Under the pieces are notes generated by a model, which ran no database searches, was not told where the DNA came from, and saw nothing but the letters and a program-made list of their open reading frames with translations. Source: Muraenolepis orangiensis (lineage: Eukaryota; Chordata; Actinopteri; Gadiformes; Muraenolepididae). From it: 64,000 nucleotides of DNA. Both the position numbers and the translations under genes were made by a program. Positions 1 to 24,640 of this stretch are shown here, piece after piece; the stretch's first letter is position 1; each line of letters opens with the position of its first letter. The stretch lies in contig CM051002.1 of the NCBI GenBank assembly GCA_027704905.1, forward strand, positions 14,379,739-14,443,738, read 5' to 3'.

Positions 1-121
1 CCCATTCAGGTACAAACAAATTTGGTCCTTGCCGTAAACCACGATGTGAGCTTCATGGTGTGACAAAATGCAAATTCCAACTGTGGAATGAATTTGTTTG
101 TATTTTTTTGTACTTCTTCAG

Positions 122-247
122 GCGCAGTTGAGAACGAAGGGAGCTGGTCTGGGAACAAAAGCCAGCAACTACAACCTCACAGCTTCAGACACTTACAAAG
201 ACGCAGTCCGCAAAGCCATGTTTGCGCGCTTCACTGAGATAGAGTGA
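122..247 (+). CDS. rbm5: RBM5/RBM10-type RNA-binding protein, last coding exon (partial)
   Basis: This is the C-terminal 41 residues of a nuclear RNA-binding splicing regulator. An acceptor (ttcttcag) precedes position 122, and the frame runs to TGA at 245-247. The residues KGAGLGTKAS followed by YKDAVRKAMFARFTEIE match the end of the G-patch region and the conserved C-terminus of the RBM5/RBM10 family, which ends in MFARFTEME in mammals. RBM5 and RBM10 promote exon skipping in apoptosis-related transcripts and act in prespliceosomal complexes; that is family knowledge. The choice of rbm5 over rbm10 rests on context: SLC38A3 and GNAI2 lie downstream, as they do on human 3p21.3. The upstream exons (RRMs, zinc fingers, OCRE) lie left of the window. 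RBM6 is a less likely alternative. Confidence 0.8.
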   Translation, partial: AQLRTKGAGLGTKASNYNLTASDTYKDAVRKAMFARFTEIE

Positions 248-560
248 GGCTCTTGGAGTCCAGTCCATATTCCACCACAGTGCCCTCCCTCCCTTCCTCT
301 GCTGGTGGACGAGTGGCTACCTTGCTTTTGAAGAACCTGAAGAAGCACCAAGACTTCCCTTGCCAACCATAGAGCACCTATGGGGAAGTGTTGTTGAATA
401 CTGTAATTAATGTGTACATATGCAGAGTGTTTTACTGTTTCATGTTGTTTTTTAGTTTTTTTGTTTTTAGGTCTCAGCATGTTGCACTTGTACAGGTTTT
501 TTTTATTTAAATATTGTCTCATGTTGTACATGCAAATAAATGAGATTAGGCAGTCTATGG
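248..560 (+). terminator. rbm5: rbm5 3' UTR with poly(A) signal AATAAA at 535-540
   Basis: About 290 bases of AT-rich UTR follow the TGA. A canonical AATAAA at 535-540 is followed by a T/G-rich stretch (ggtctttgtctcaattgtc) suited to cleavage near 555-560. Confidence 0.7.
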
Positions 561-1524
561 TCTTTGTCTCAATTGTCTAGTCATGTTTTGTTTTACTCTA
601 TTCCTCTCTTCCAATTGAATTATTTCAGCATCAAAGGAATTTTGACTCAAATCATTATATTTTGATTGAATCAGAGACGGGAAGTGACACAGGATGAGGT
701 GAACTAGTATAACTGCTTGATAAGTTCCGTGTGGATGACTTAGAGGGATGGATGACTACATTTGAAATCAAGCACCCTGTGCCCATGTTCTTGCCTCATT
801 ATTGTCCCCCCCTGCTGGACTCCTGCAGGTGTCCAGGGTCGACCAGTCACCCCTGGCCACATTTTTTGTTTACCTTGGGTTGTGCAATCGGCTCTCCATT
901 TTGTGTCAACATTTTCATACCTCTCTCTCTCCTTGCTAACCCAAACTAGAGTCTGTTCTCTCTGCTTGTACGGTTCAATGGCTAATATTTAGCATGTCAT
1001 GTGCTGCAATTTGGCTGGACAGCAAACCTAAAGGTGTTATTGAACATTGGCTGATTTTCTTTACTCTGCACAAGGTTGTTTTATACAATTTATCCATTTG
1101 TTGAGAGACTGGTGGCTGGGTCAATGAGTGTTGCTCAATAGGGATTTGTGTTGCTGTTTCCATGATGTTGCCAGCCTGCATGGAGATCATCACAGAACTA
1201 TTCCATCAAATCAGTAATCCAATCACGTCATTCAGTTGTATAGCTGGTTTCACAGCTAGCTGTTAACCCACACTAGCCTAGTGTAGCCAACACAAATATT
1301 CAAATATAACAGACGTTATATTGGGTTGAGCTTCATCTTACCGTGGGTGGGGTAGGTTTACGTGAGTACACTAGTCAAAGTAGTTAATGTGTTAATCTAT
1401 ACCAGCCAAAGGCGTGTGGGTTCTGTTATGTTTTACCTACCCTCCGCTTTGAGCCTACTGTTTACAATGGAACCCATCTCTGCCACCAATCCAAGACCGT
1501 ATCCAGCTATGTATGTATATATAT
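561..1524. other. Intergenic sequence, nothing recognised
   Basis: No exon with convincing splice sites or family similarity was seen on either strand. The open frames are short and of low complexity. Confidence 0.6.
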
Positions 1525-2509
1525 CAGTGGTGAAGCGTCGGGGCCTTCAAGGTATTCAGAGAAGACCCTGGAACTCTCAGATGGAACAAAATAAATCGAA
1601 TTAATTGTATTAATAAAATGTAATACAATTTAATCTAATTTTAATAAAATGAATATGAGAATCGTATCTGTGTTATCTGTTATATTACAGTGTTACGTTG
1701 ATTTGTTTGTCTTTCTCGGTCCATGCACTACACATTTGAGTGGTTTTGTGTTGCAACCAATCAGATATTTGTCTAGGTTGCTGGGAAGAATATCCTTCAA
1801 CCAAAGTATTCCCGATGACTTTGGCCCTTAGACTGAATGAGAGCGTACGTTTGGATTGACAATTTGATCAACCAATCATATAGTGATTTGTAGCCAATGG
1901 GCGTATTCTTTCAGATTTTCCCACTGCTCAATAGGGAGCTAGAAGGTCTACTGGCTGGAGCGAGAGTGGATGTAGCGTAGTGCTACGTTGTTTCTACGTA
2001 GGATTTTACGTCAAAATGGCGAAGGCGAAGATGATGGGTTGTTACTTCACTACATGGACACTGCTTTACCAACAATGGTACACTTTGAAATTGGCTGCGA
2101 CAATCTTAAAATAAGTCTAATCTTTATAAGCCATAAAGTGACTGCAGTCTACAGCAGGGGTTCCCAAAGTGGGGGTCGCGGGACCCCGAGGGGGGGGTCG
2201 CGAGATGATTTCAGAATCCTCTTGATGTGACCCATGAGGTTTATTTATTTTAAATTGTATTATTATTATTCCCACGACAGTATCATCATTGAAAAAAAGC
2301 CACACACAATGTTAACCAAACAAATTAACCCCCCCCCCCCCACTTCGACTTCACGATGTCCGCGATCGCGATTACCCCCCCCCCCCCCACCCGTCGGACG
2401 GTGATAGTGGGGGGGGGGGGGGTCTGTTATTTTGGCGGTCGCGGGCTGAAAAGTTTGGGAACCCCTGGTCTACAGAAGGTCCAGTTGGGATAGACACGCT
2501 TCGCCACTG
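1525..2509 (+). mobile_element. Non-autonomous hAT-type element, copy A (with nested hAT)
   Basis: The element begins CAGTGGTGAAGCG and ends CGCTTCGCCACTG, so the termini are inverted repeats. It is flanked by an 8-bp direct repeat, atatatat, at 1517-1524 and 2510-2517. An 8-bp duplication is the hAT signature. The 985-bp body has no transposase frame. A second hAT element sits inside it at 2155-2467. Copy B lies 24 bases downstream in opposite orientation and is nearly identical. Confidence 0.8.
2155..2467. mobile_element. Inner hAT MITE nested in copy A
   Basis: The termini are CAGGGGTTCCCAAA at the left and TTTGGGAACCCCTG at the right. An 8-bp duplication gtctacag flanks it at 2147-2154 and 2468-2475. 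The interior is rich in poly-C and poly-G runs and CG words. At 313 bp it has no coding capacity. Confidence 0.85.
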
Positions 2510-2533
2510 ATATATATATGCGTATGTATACAT

Positions 2534-3512
2534 CAGTGGCGAAGCGTGTCTATCCCAACTGGACCTTCTGTAGACCAGGGGTTCCCAAACTTTTCAGCCC
2601 GCGCCCGCCAAAATAACAGACCCCCCCCCCCCCCACTATCACCGTCCGACGGGTGGGGGGGGGGGGGGGGTAATCGCGATCGCGGACATCGTGAAGTCCA
2701 AGTGGGGGGGGGGGTTAATTTGTTTGGTTAACATTGTGTGTGGCTTTTTTTCAATGATGATACTGTCGTGGGAATAATAATAATAAAATTTAAAATAAAT
2801 AAACCTCATGGGTCACATCAAGAGGATTCTGAAATCATCTCGCGACCCCCCCCTCGGGGTCCCGCGACCCCCACTTTGGGAACCCCTGCTGTAGACTGCA
2901 GTCACTTTATGGCTTATAAAGATTAGACTTATTTTAAGATTGTCGCAGCCAATTTCAAAGTGTACCATTGTTGGTAAAGCAGTGTCCATGTAGTGAAGTA
3001 ACAACCCATCATCTTCGCCATTTTGACGTAAAATCCTACGTAGAAACAACGTAGCACTACGCTAGATCCACTCTCGCTCCAGCCAGTAGACCTTCTAGCT
3101 CCCTATTGAGCTGTGGGAAAATCTGAAAGAATACGCCCATTGGCTACAAATCACTATATGATTGGTTGATCAAATTGTCAATCCAAACGTACGCTCTCAT
3201 TCAGTCTAAGGGCCAAAGTCATCGGGAATACTTTGGTTGAAGAATATTCTTCCCAGCAACCTAGACAAATATCTGATTGGTTGCAACACAAAACCACTCA
3301 AATGCGTAGTGCATGGACCGAGAAAGACAAACAAATCAACGTAACACTGTAATATAACAGATAACACAGATACGATTCTCATATTCATTTTATTAAAATT
3401 AGATTAAATTGTATTACATTTTATTAATACAATTAATTCGATTTATTTTGTTCCATCTGAGAGTTCCAGGGTCTTCTCTGAATACCTTGAAGGCCCTGAC
3501 GCTTCACCACTG
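2534..3512 (-). mobile_element. Non-autonomous hAT-type element, copy B (inverted to copy A)
   Basis: This has the same termini as copy A, with its own 8-bp duplication gtatacat at 2526-2533 and 3513-3520. That shows a separate insertion event and not a hairpin duplication. It differs from copy A by scattered single substitutions, poly-C length changes and a 6-bp deletion in a gcgaag repeat (near 3018, against about 2027 in copy A). Confidence 0.8.
2576..2888. mobile_element. Inner hAT MITE nested in copy B
   Basis: The termini match the inner element of copy A. The flanking duplication is ctgtagac at 2568-2575 and 2889-2896, the reverse complement of the gtctacag in copy A. It therefore occupies the same insertion site and was carried along when the outer element moved. 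Confidence 0.85.
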
Positions 3513-3540
3513 GTATACATATATGCGTATGTATACATAT

Positions 3541-3542
3541 AT

Positions 3543-3616
<74 letters not shown>
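3541..3616. repeat. AT-rich microsatellite (AT)n
   Basis: A run of alternating AT with a few AC units lies directly right of copy B, next to its target site. Confidence 0.9.
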
Positions 3617-3698
3617 GTATAGCCAGTGTGTGTTTGTATCCTATTGAAGAGCAAGGATTGACAGGCAAAAATTGTGTAATTGTGACAATGTTGTGCTT

Positions 3699-3828
3699 TT
3701 AAAGGGGTCATATTATAAAGAAATACAAAGTGTGAGTGTGATTAGCCACATTACACATGTCCCATGACAATTTTCAAACAGCCTGTAATGGCTGAGCACG
3801 CACACTTTATATAATAGGGCTCCTTTAA
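3699..3828. mobile_element. Short piggyBac-like MITE
   Basis: It begins TTAAAGGGGTCATATTATA and ends TATAATAGGGCTCCTTTAA. The terminal inverted repeats start at TTAA on each side, which fits the TTAA target duplication of piggyBac elements. Longer relatives lie near 21878-22162 and 51735-51970. Confidence 0.65.
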
Positions 3829-5160
3829 TGTTTGTCCTCCGTTTTTTTTGGAGAAACAAACAAAATACATATTTTACTCCAGTTTTTCTTATTGGTATGC
3901 CTGACTTTATGACTTTTTGATGTTTTGTCTATGTATTATATTATCTTCTATTATTTTGAACTTTGTGATTACAGAAATCTGATTCTGAAAGTTTTTCAAG
4001 ACGGATCATTTTGTAGCAGTACAGAGCTAAACGTTAGCTCCTTGAGACTGTGTTTAAGGGATATATACAAATTCATGGTGTGGCTTTCACCCAATATATC
4101 ACTTTTGGACAGTTTAGTCCTGTCTAGATGTAGATGTTTAGGGTTGTTACCATAAACATAGTAATTACTATTTTGAAGACTGCCCTCTTTTGGCTTAGCA
4201 GGAGGTTCTGTTTATGTACTGTCATTATATTAGAGGGATTAGTATCAGGTGTGATTAAACAAACATCAGCCTGGTTATAAAAATGAATAGCTTTTATTAT
4301 GGGCAGAAAAAGGCAATCATGTGATACAGATTACCTTGCTTTCGTTAAAAGCAACCATTAGAAAGAAAAATAAGTCTGTACCTGGTCATTACTTTACCAG
4401 ATGATACAGTATGTACTTTGCAGGGTTGTATGGAATTTAGATTGCATTGTTCGGGCCTTCTACAAACAGGATGGGACTTATTGTTTGTACTTGCATCAAA
4501 GAAAGCGTGCATGTTTAGAGAAACCTCTGGCTTAGAAAGTTGACAGGAAGATTGGGGACAAACGTGTTTGGTCAGAGAGAGCATTGCTCTCTGGGCCTTT
4601 GGAGATCAAGGTCTTTGTGTGTTTATGCGTAGAGAGGACCCCACAGAGCAAAGCAAGCAAGCACCCTCTAATACATGTTGCAGTAGTCCCTGTGCTGCAT
4701 AAGGAATGCGGCGCTTCGGTGCACGGCCTGTAGAAGTCTTGGTGTGCCATGTGTTCCAAAACAGCCTATTACTGTACACATGGTGCAAGCACTCAGCACA
4801 TCTCCAGAGGTCTTAAGTCTCCTTGCTGTGAGGAAAGCGGCTGTGGTTGGGCTTGTTTATCCGTTTCTCTGATTCTCACCTCATCACCATCATCATCTCT
4901 TTTTTTTTTTTGTACGACATCCAATCCTAGAGAAATGAAGAGTCCTGGGATGATGTTTCTCCTCACAGTAAAAGGCACCTTTGTCCCACAGGGATTCTTC
5001 TAAACAAACACCTTTTGGGTGAGAGAGGTGGTATGTGCACAGGGTCCATGGGAGAGAGCATTGGAGCTGGACTGCAAGGACAGAATGGCCTCACTGTTTA
5101 ACCACTTGGTTTTCTTTTGGGAGTAGTTTTATTCCTGAAGATCCTTGAAGCACAGAGCGT
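3829..5160. other. Intergenic sequence, nothing recognised
   Basis: No supported exon was found. The stretch contains a short T-run near 4904 and ordinary AT-rich sequence. Confidence 0.5.
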
Positions 5161-5162
5161 AC

Positions 5163-5226
<64 letters not shown>
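5163..5226. repeat. Trinucleotide microsatellite (TAG)n
   Basis: About 21 uninterrupted TAG units. A second block of CAGTAG/TAG units lies at 5552-5624. Confidence 0.95.
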
Positions 5227-5227
<1 letters not shown>

Positions 5228-5229
5228 CA

Positions 5230-5545
5230 CACTTCCCGGATCCTTCTTCAGAGCGCTAAGTCGAGCTAAGTAGATTAGATATTATAGATAGGTAGATATT
5301 GTTCGACATATTGTTATATATTTTTTGCCAACTTATTGTACTTTTCCCTTACTGTACTTTTTACCTGTATACAATACTAACGTATTGTACTTCTTCCGGA
5401 GCACTGGTTCAGTTCTTGGAGACTTGTTAGAAATGAAATGCACTTTTGACTTCTGGTGACGAGTTGTTCTCTTACCTTCCTTTGTTGAAACACACTATTG
5501 TAAATGGCTTTGGATAAAAGCGTCTGCTAAATGACTGTAATGTAA
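5230..5545 (+). repeat. Dispersed fish repeat ending in a TAATG tail
   Basis: It carries the segments GGATCCTTCTTCAGAGCGC, then AAATGCACTTTTGACTTCTGG, and ends with GGATAAAAGCGTCTGCTAAA and repeated TAATG units. The same segments occur in the same order on the opposite strand at 57735-57995. A partial reversed copy of the end segment lies at 5625-5690. No coding sequence is visible. The class is uncertain: SINE-like or a fold-back DNA element. Confidence 0.6.
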
Positions 5546-5551
5546 TGTAAT

Positions 5552-5690
5552 GCAGTAGCAGTAGCAGTAGCAGTAGCAGTAGTAGTCGTAGTAGTAGTTG
5601 AAGTTGAAGTAGTACTAGTAGTACATTTACATTTACATTTAGGGCATTTGGCAGACGCTTTTATCCAAAGTGACTTACAAGGTGTACATT
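5552..5690. repeat. CAGTAG/TAG microsatellite followed by a reversed copy of the dispersed repeat end
   Basis: The microsatellite at 5552-5624 is followed by ATTTACATTTACATTTAGGG and GCAGACGCTTTTATCC. This is the reverse complement of the tail that ends at 5545, so the two tails face each other across the microsatellite. Confidence 0.6.
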
Positions 5691-6334
5691 TGTTGAAGTA
5701 GACAATAGCATAACGCTGAGGTACGCAAACATAAAAATAGATTAGTAGTAGTAGTAGCAACAGGCCCCCATTCTACATCCATTGTTGTTACCACCATTCA
5801 TTTTTAAATGATTTAAAGTGCAAAAGGTTGTTATTTGCTGCTTGTCCAGGGTGGTTGGGGGATGGGCCTATCTCAGCATGAAACCTCCTGAATGACAACA
5901 GCCCGTTGCAATTTACACACACCAATCAATACCTGTGGGCAACTCAGAGCCGATCAACATGTCTATAGTGGTCTTAGGAAACCGGAGCAATTGGAGAAAA
6001 CCCCACAGATAAACTCCCATTGTGAAGCTGAGATAAACATATTTAAATGATGGGGTGGGGCTGATGTGAGCCTCATATTTCCTGCATTAAATGGATGGGT
6101 TAAATTAGATTACATTGGAAATGGGACTTGTGCTGCAGAACGTTCACTTCTGAACATGGTCCTTGCAAGGGGGAAACTGAAACGTCACATACCAATGGTT
6201 ATAGTTAAAGATCTTTTCAGTTTTCATCATATTTAAAATATTGGACATAACAGACATTATACAGCTCCGCATGTTGTCTACAAATGTGGTGCCGTTAGTT
6301 CACCATTTGTGTTCTGTGTCCTATGGGTAACTAA

Positions 6335-6435
6335 ATCTAAATCTAAACTAGTAACTCAATCTAAATCAGGAGGATTGAATGTGAAACAGTGAAAATAATG
6401 TTTTGTTGCAGCTATTGTATATACAGCACCCGGGG
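6335..6435 (-). repeat. Fragment of tRNA-derived SINE (3' part)
   Basis: The words CTAAATCTAAATC, GGAGGATTGAATG and CAGCTATTGTATATACAG also occur in the full copies at 18355-18620 and 50393-50645. The promoter part is missing here. Confidence 0.5.
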
Positions 6436-9400
6436 AAACTAACAATAGCACAATATTGTCCACACACATGGACAGTTAGAGGTTGCTGATTGATATATGA
6501 TTTTGTCACATTATGCGTTGGTTGGTTGACCACAGAAGTTATTCAATGTTGATGTTCTACATGGTAGTGCCATGTTACTGTATTTCTGACCAATGTAATC
6601 CAATAAGGGGAGTACCATTGTTACCACGCCAATATAACAATATTGATGTTACTGTTGGCATGAATATTTGCATTACCTTTTGAAAATATAGGGACTACTT
6701 AAATGAACAGTGCCATGGTGACTGGCAATGTTGTAAGCCTATTGATCAATTATTAATTACTATGAATTACTATTGCACAATTCAACACATGTTCATACCA
6801 TCTATCACTCACTTTGCTGTTCTTTTTTGTTCATTTTTATTGTATATATTATTTTTACGGTATAGTTTTGGAGATTTATACTGCGGGAGGGAATGGGGAG
6901 TAAGCATTCCAATGTCCTTGGTCAATACATATATTGTATATTGTATCAGGACGGCCCGCTCTAAACTTCAAATACTAGTAGGCTGTTTTAAAGTATCCAA
7001 ACTGGTTATATGTTAAAAAATATATATAAATGAATATATTGTAATATTTGTTCTTCCTAGTCTTTTGTTCGTTTTGTCCATTTTTTTTTTCTGTAGACCT
7101 ACCAAGTGAAATGAGTTCGTGCGTAAATTAAGTGTAGAGCTAATTAACAAAAACAAAAAAAGCTCTCGTTTTGGACCCCCTGTCTGTCCGTCTCGGGGTT
7201 ATTGTTGATTAGGTGCTAAGCATGAAGTGGGCACGGATAGGAGGCGGGCCCACAGCGACCCCCACTCTTTAGCTGTTCCTTTACTAACGCTTATTACCAG
7301 TTACCATTTCACCGGCCGCACACTTGATGTGCCTTCGTGTCGATTACATTCACATTGATTGTCATTGTACAGCATATGTACAGTACAGCGAAAATAAGAC
7401 TGAAAGCGTCCTGGGCAGGATATACAAAGTATTTACAGAAAGTCGCAAATACGGATTTTGAACTATTGAAGAACTGCTATTAGGGATTTGTGTTGCGTGT
7501 GTTTACTATCCTTTTTAAGTCACTACCACTGGTCAGTGGAATTAACCAGAAACCTGAAGCGTGACACGAGACTTATTCAGGTAAGATTGGTTCCGTTTAT
7601 TACATTATGTTTTACACTTTGCAATTGTATACGTGGTCATTTCCCCATCTGTAATATAGAAGCATGATCTATCCCGTGGGCTTCACAACAGTGAACAATA
7701 GCATATGTTATGAATTAAGGGTCTTTCTGAAACGGGATTGACAATGTAGGCTAAAAAACAATAGTATATAAAAAAAACAACCTAAAGCAACCCCCTTAAG
7801 ACGACGCATGTCTTTATATTAGCCTATTCGCCCACAACTGAGGACACATGTCCTTGCTTCCTCTGGGGAACAGCGGCTCATCAGTGGATAATGGAGTAAG
7901 GATAGAGTGTCTTGGTGAGCCGTGAGCGCGAAGCCCAGATGTCACCACCATGTGCCTTTTTGAGGAAATGGTTCTCAGATTTTAGTTTAGTGTTCAATTG
8001 TGGGTCGTCGTTGTGGTGGTGGTTGTTTGCAGTTGGGTCCTATTGTATAGAACGTGAGTCGTGTAGTGTTGGCTAATGTAGGTTAAGTCCCAGTGACTTG
8101 GTCGTTGAGTTAAGTTGTTAGTTTTGTTGGGGTGAAGACGCAGCCGGAGAACAAGAGACACCCAGACCATGCATCTAGCTCGTCGTAATTTAAAGATCAT
8201 AATCTGTATTAGGCATCAACTTAATGGGGTTTCATTGTATTGGTGCTTTCTTACTGGGAACCTGTATATTATTCCATTGTATACATGGTATATGTGTATA
8301 TAGGCATATATCAGTGTAGTTTTTACACTATATCGTACGGCAATTTCTCTATAGTAGTGCAGCCCGTCATAATGTCCACACAGATTATAATGATATTCAT
8401 TAGGCTGCTATTTGCTTTTTCGCTGTTACGTTGTTTTAGACTGTATTACCTACCGTGGCTGTGGCTGGGTTTCTCAACATGGGAGGCCCCCTGTGGAGGC
8501 TTAGGGTACTGCAGGGAGATGGAGCGGAAGGGATACTTTTATGTAATTTAATTGATTGCTGATGGTTGCATTGCTGTAGTCCAATTAAGCGTGTAGGCAT
8601 ATATACAACACAAGTGGATGTTTATTTTTTATTGTATAACAACACAATTGAAATATATCTTTCCTATAATAGGCCAACCCCTGTATTTCCAACGATTTGA
8701 ACCGATATCAATATTCGTGGGCTTCTCGATGGAACTTTGTCTGTTAACACCGCTTAGTCAAACGTAGGCCTACGATTCTTTGTAATATATAGGAAAACTA
8801 CAGACCAGTGGACATTGACATGTCCAATGAAGGACACAAGGGGACGAGTGGCCAACAATAAAATACAATTTTGGACAAAGGACACATAAAATAGACCAAG
8901 CCAAAGCCTTACCGAACACGTGGTTTATGTAAACGCGCACCGTCATTGTTGCGTGGTCATTGTTGTCACCCGCAACTACCAAGCAGGCACCTGCAGCGGG
9001 CGAGTGCGCAATGCTTTTGACTTTGGCCTTTACCTTAACACAGACGCCCTCCGTGGGGGGAGAACACCGGGTCCACGAGTTGGGAAAGCGGGCAGATAAG
9101 CAGGCCTGTTGGGGTCGTTGACCCCGGAGCGATGACGGTGCTGCTGTAGTAAGGGGCCGAGCCATTCCAATTATGGGAAGCGGCCAGCTGGTCTCTCGTC
9201 AGACGGAAAAGACACCGTCATATCGCAGTATAAGCCGCCTGGTTAAGTGTCAAGCACTTGGGAGGGTATTATTATCACCCCATTGTGACGGGACTTTTCA
9301 CATGGCGTCAGATTTTAAACCTGACCTTACTTAACATGTGTAACAGTCTATTTATGTTTAAGCACAGGAAAGTCACCTTCCCTTGTTGGCTGTTTAGTTT

Positions 9401-10319
9401 TAGGGTTAGGCTTAGGGTATTGACCTAAACGGTCATGCCTGTGTTTCTGAGTATTATATGGCACATTATTCTCTGCTAGGCCTATCTCTTCGTATCATGT
9501 TATTATATATTTGTTGTTGCCCCGATTGTTTTGTTGGCCCTCAGGAGGGAATATAAAACAATATTCTAGAAATGGGTACTCAAAAGAGAAACATATTTAG
9601 TTTGAGAACATCCTCCTAACGGAATTATATATTATAAAACATATATAAATATAGTGGCTGGCAAGTCATGTGTATTGTAATAGAACACATATGTTCATTA
9701 CCTTAACATGACGCATGACTTTTTTTGGTCCACTACAATCTTGAGCACTAATGTCCATATTGACTCTGTGATACATGTATTGGTGAGCGACAACACCTCA
9801 CTGTGCTTGGACAAATAATCATTGCGCAAGCAATGATGGACATACATCATCTCATGGTGTGTTCGGCGACACCTGGTTTTTTATTTCACATGTTGAAATG
9901 TCTGGTGTCTCAAATAACACCCCTTTGACCCCCAACAGGCCAAATATGTTCCATAACTGAGCCAACCACTGACTTCAGTCATAGCAGTAATAAGGTAAAC
10001 TGACCCCCAGTATCGGTTGAAAGGTGTCACATTTAAACAATGTCAGCAAACCAAAAACAGGGATTTGAAATGTAGGTTACACATTTGTATTTTTCTGGTA
10101 TCCTACCACATACATACGGGCATACAGGATACAACAGCCAAATATTGTTTAATGGAATTTCAACAGAAACTGGCAGTTTGGTTATTTTTTTTGTGATGAC
10201 CTTAACTTAGGTCATGGTCATATCATTTTATCATTAAGTTGTTCAACAAAGTTAATGATAACATACCGGCAGCTGAATTCAGAACAATAATAACATCAAA
10301 GATCAAATATCTTTTGTTC
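6436..10319. other. Intergenic sequence; possible distal 5' non-coding exon donor at 7578-7583
   Basis: No coding exon was recognised. A strong donor (ATTCAG followed by gtaaga) follows position 7579-7580, close to the GC-richer stretch 7170-7330, and could end a non-coding first exon of slc38a3. A GC-rich block at 8930-9160 holds an open frame without any recognised similarity. These are inferences only. Confidence 0.3.
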
Positions 10320-10880
10320 TTCCATATTTGCACGGCACTCGAGCGCAGAGCGCTTCAAAGGGTGGTGCGGACGGCCCAGTATATCGTTGGAGGTGAGCTC
10401 CCCTCCCTCCTGGACATTTACAACCAGCGGTGCGTGGCCAAGGCCAAAATAATTATAAAAGACATTGCCCACCCCAGCCACGAACTTTACTCACTATTAC
10501 CGTCAGGCAGGCGATACCGCAGTATCAAGTGTCGTACAAATAGGCTTAGAGATAGCTTCCACAGTCAGGCCATCAGGCTGCTGAACAAGGGCGTATAACA
10601 TATAACAATGTATATTTTATTACATTGATTTATATATATATATTGCTCTTTTCTGTGCTGATTTTTGCATTTTATAAATTGCATTTTTTATTTTTATTTT
10701 ATATTCTTTATTCTATTTTTTTATTCTATTTTTTATCTATTTTTTATTTTATCTTATTTTATAACTGCTGTCTGTCGTCGGGTATTGCACACAAGAATTT
10801 CACATCACTGCTTTATACTAAACTGTAAACTGTGAAGTGACAATAAACTTGACTTGACTTGACTTGACTTGACTTGATTT
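10320..10880 (+). mobile_element. 5'-truncated LINE (L2-like), end of reverse-transcriptase ORF and 3' tail
   Basis: The frame ending at 10598 shows ALERRALQRVVRTAQYIVGG, then LPSLLDIYNQRC, then HPSHELYSLLPSGRRYRS. This is the C-terminal tail typical of L2/Rex-like fish LINE polyproteins. An AT-rich 3' UTR follows, ending in a tandem TTGAC tail (about 10851-10875), a known LINE 3' terminal repeat type. The reverse-transcriptase catalytic part is absent, so the copy is dead. Confidence 0.8.
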
Positions 10881-11029
10881 GGCCTAATACTTAATATCTA
10901 AGTGGCGGTGGGTGATAGTTGGATGGAACAACATGTTGATAACTATGAGGTAGTGACATGGCCAACTGATTTTCCTTCTCTCTCAACCACCTCAAACATG
11001 TACTTTTTGCAAGTGAAATTGTCTCCAAC

Positions 11030-11072
11030 ACCACACGCACACACACGCACACGCACACACACACACGCACAC
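11030..11072. repeat. CA/CG microsatellite
   Basis: Alternating CA with several CG interruptions. Confidence 0.85.
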
Positions 11073-11139
11073 AATCGTAGCAGTGTGGAGTCGTTCTATC
11101 CACCGGGGGGGGGGGGGGGGACTTGAGAGCGGCGATGAA

Positions 11140-11410
11140 CATCTAATGTGAGTTTTGTTAGCCGCGCCGCCGGGCGATCCATTCTCCTTCTCTGTGCCAT
11201 GAATCGCGGCGAGCATACGCTTGCAGGCAGAGAGAGCGCCACAGAGACAATTGAACTGCAGTACAGCGGTGTTAAGCTCTGGGGTGGGGAGCGTACAATA
11301 CGTCCCATTGTCCCGGGCACTCGGTGGAGCTCTGAGCTCACCCAAGTGGCCCTGAATATGCATCTCTGTCCCTGAGGTAACGGGAGCGCCCGCGCTGCCA
11401 GAAGTCTTCT
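11140..11410 (+). promoter_or_regulatory. slc38a3: CpG-rich stretch upstream of slc38a3, possible promoter or alternative first exon
   Basis: This interval is richer in CpG (gccgcgccgccgggcg, gaatcgcggcgagc, gagcgcccgcgc) than the surrounding AT-rich sequence. A possible donor (CCTGAG followed by gtaacg) lies at 11375-11380. The first recognised slc38a3 exon starts at 11967. Both the promoter role and the exon are inferred from composition alone. Confidence 0.35.
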
Positions 11411-11481
11411 TCTACCCACTTTTCCTTTTCTCCTCGAACCCACCAAACGCCTCCTTTGACGATTCCAGTGTTTGTGTACTG

Positions 11482-11615
<134 letters not shown>

Positions 11616-11966
11616 ATTACTGTTTCCCCCCTGTTACGTTTCTCACTCATTTTCGGATCATTTATAATGGGCAGCCGAGCCTGCGCATTTCTATGTGTGT
11701 TTGGGTTCTATCAATGGAGTTGACGTCACATGGAGATAGAAACAAGTCCCCGAGAAGCCCCATGGGACGATAACGATAAGTATCACAACAACTTTGACCT
11801 CGGGTCCCCAATGACATCCCTGAAAGACGATTCGAACGCTCTCGTTATTCTCAATAACGCTTCATTGATACTACTACCAGCGTTTGATATATTAATCTAA
11901 TTTGTATATCGAGCTTTTGTATATATAATATGTATATGTAGCTGAGCTGTCCTCACTCTTCTCTAG

Positions 11967-12041
11967 GTACGAGGCGGAACGGGATCCAACCCGGTTTTTC
12001 AGCACAAAGAGGCAAAAGCAGGCCGGGCATCAGCGTCCACT
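11967..12041 (+). other. slc38a3: slc38a3 5' UTR part of the first coding exon
   Basis: An acceptor (cttctctag) precedes 11967, so at least one upstream non-coding exon is expected. No ATG occurs between the acceptor and the start at 12042. Confidence 0.6.

Positions 12042-24640
<12,599 letters not shown>

Noticed and set aside
1525..3512. Single large fold-back element or assembly hairpin
   Set aside because: The two arms have different 8-bp target duplications and several sequence differences, so two insertions explain it better.
8770..9165. 131-residue minus-strand frame in a GC-rich patch
   Set aside because: No recognised domain, no splice context, ordinary chance frame in GC-richer DNA.
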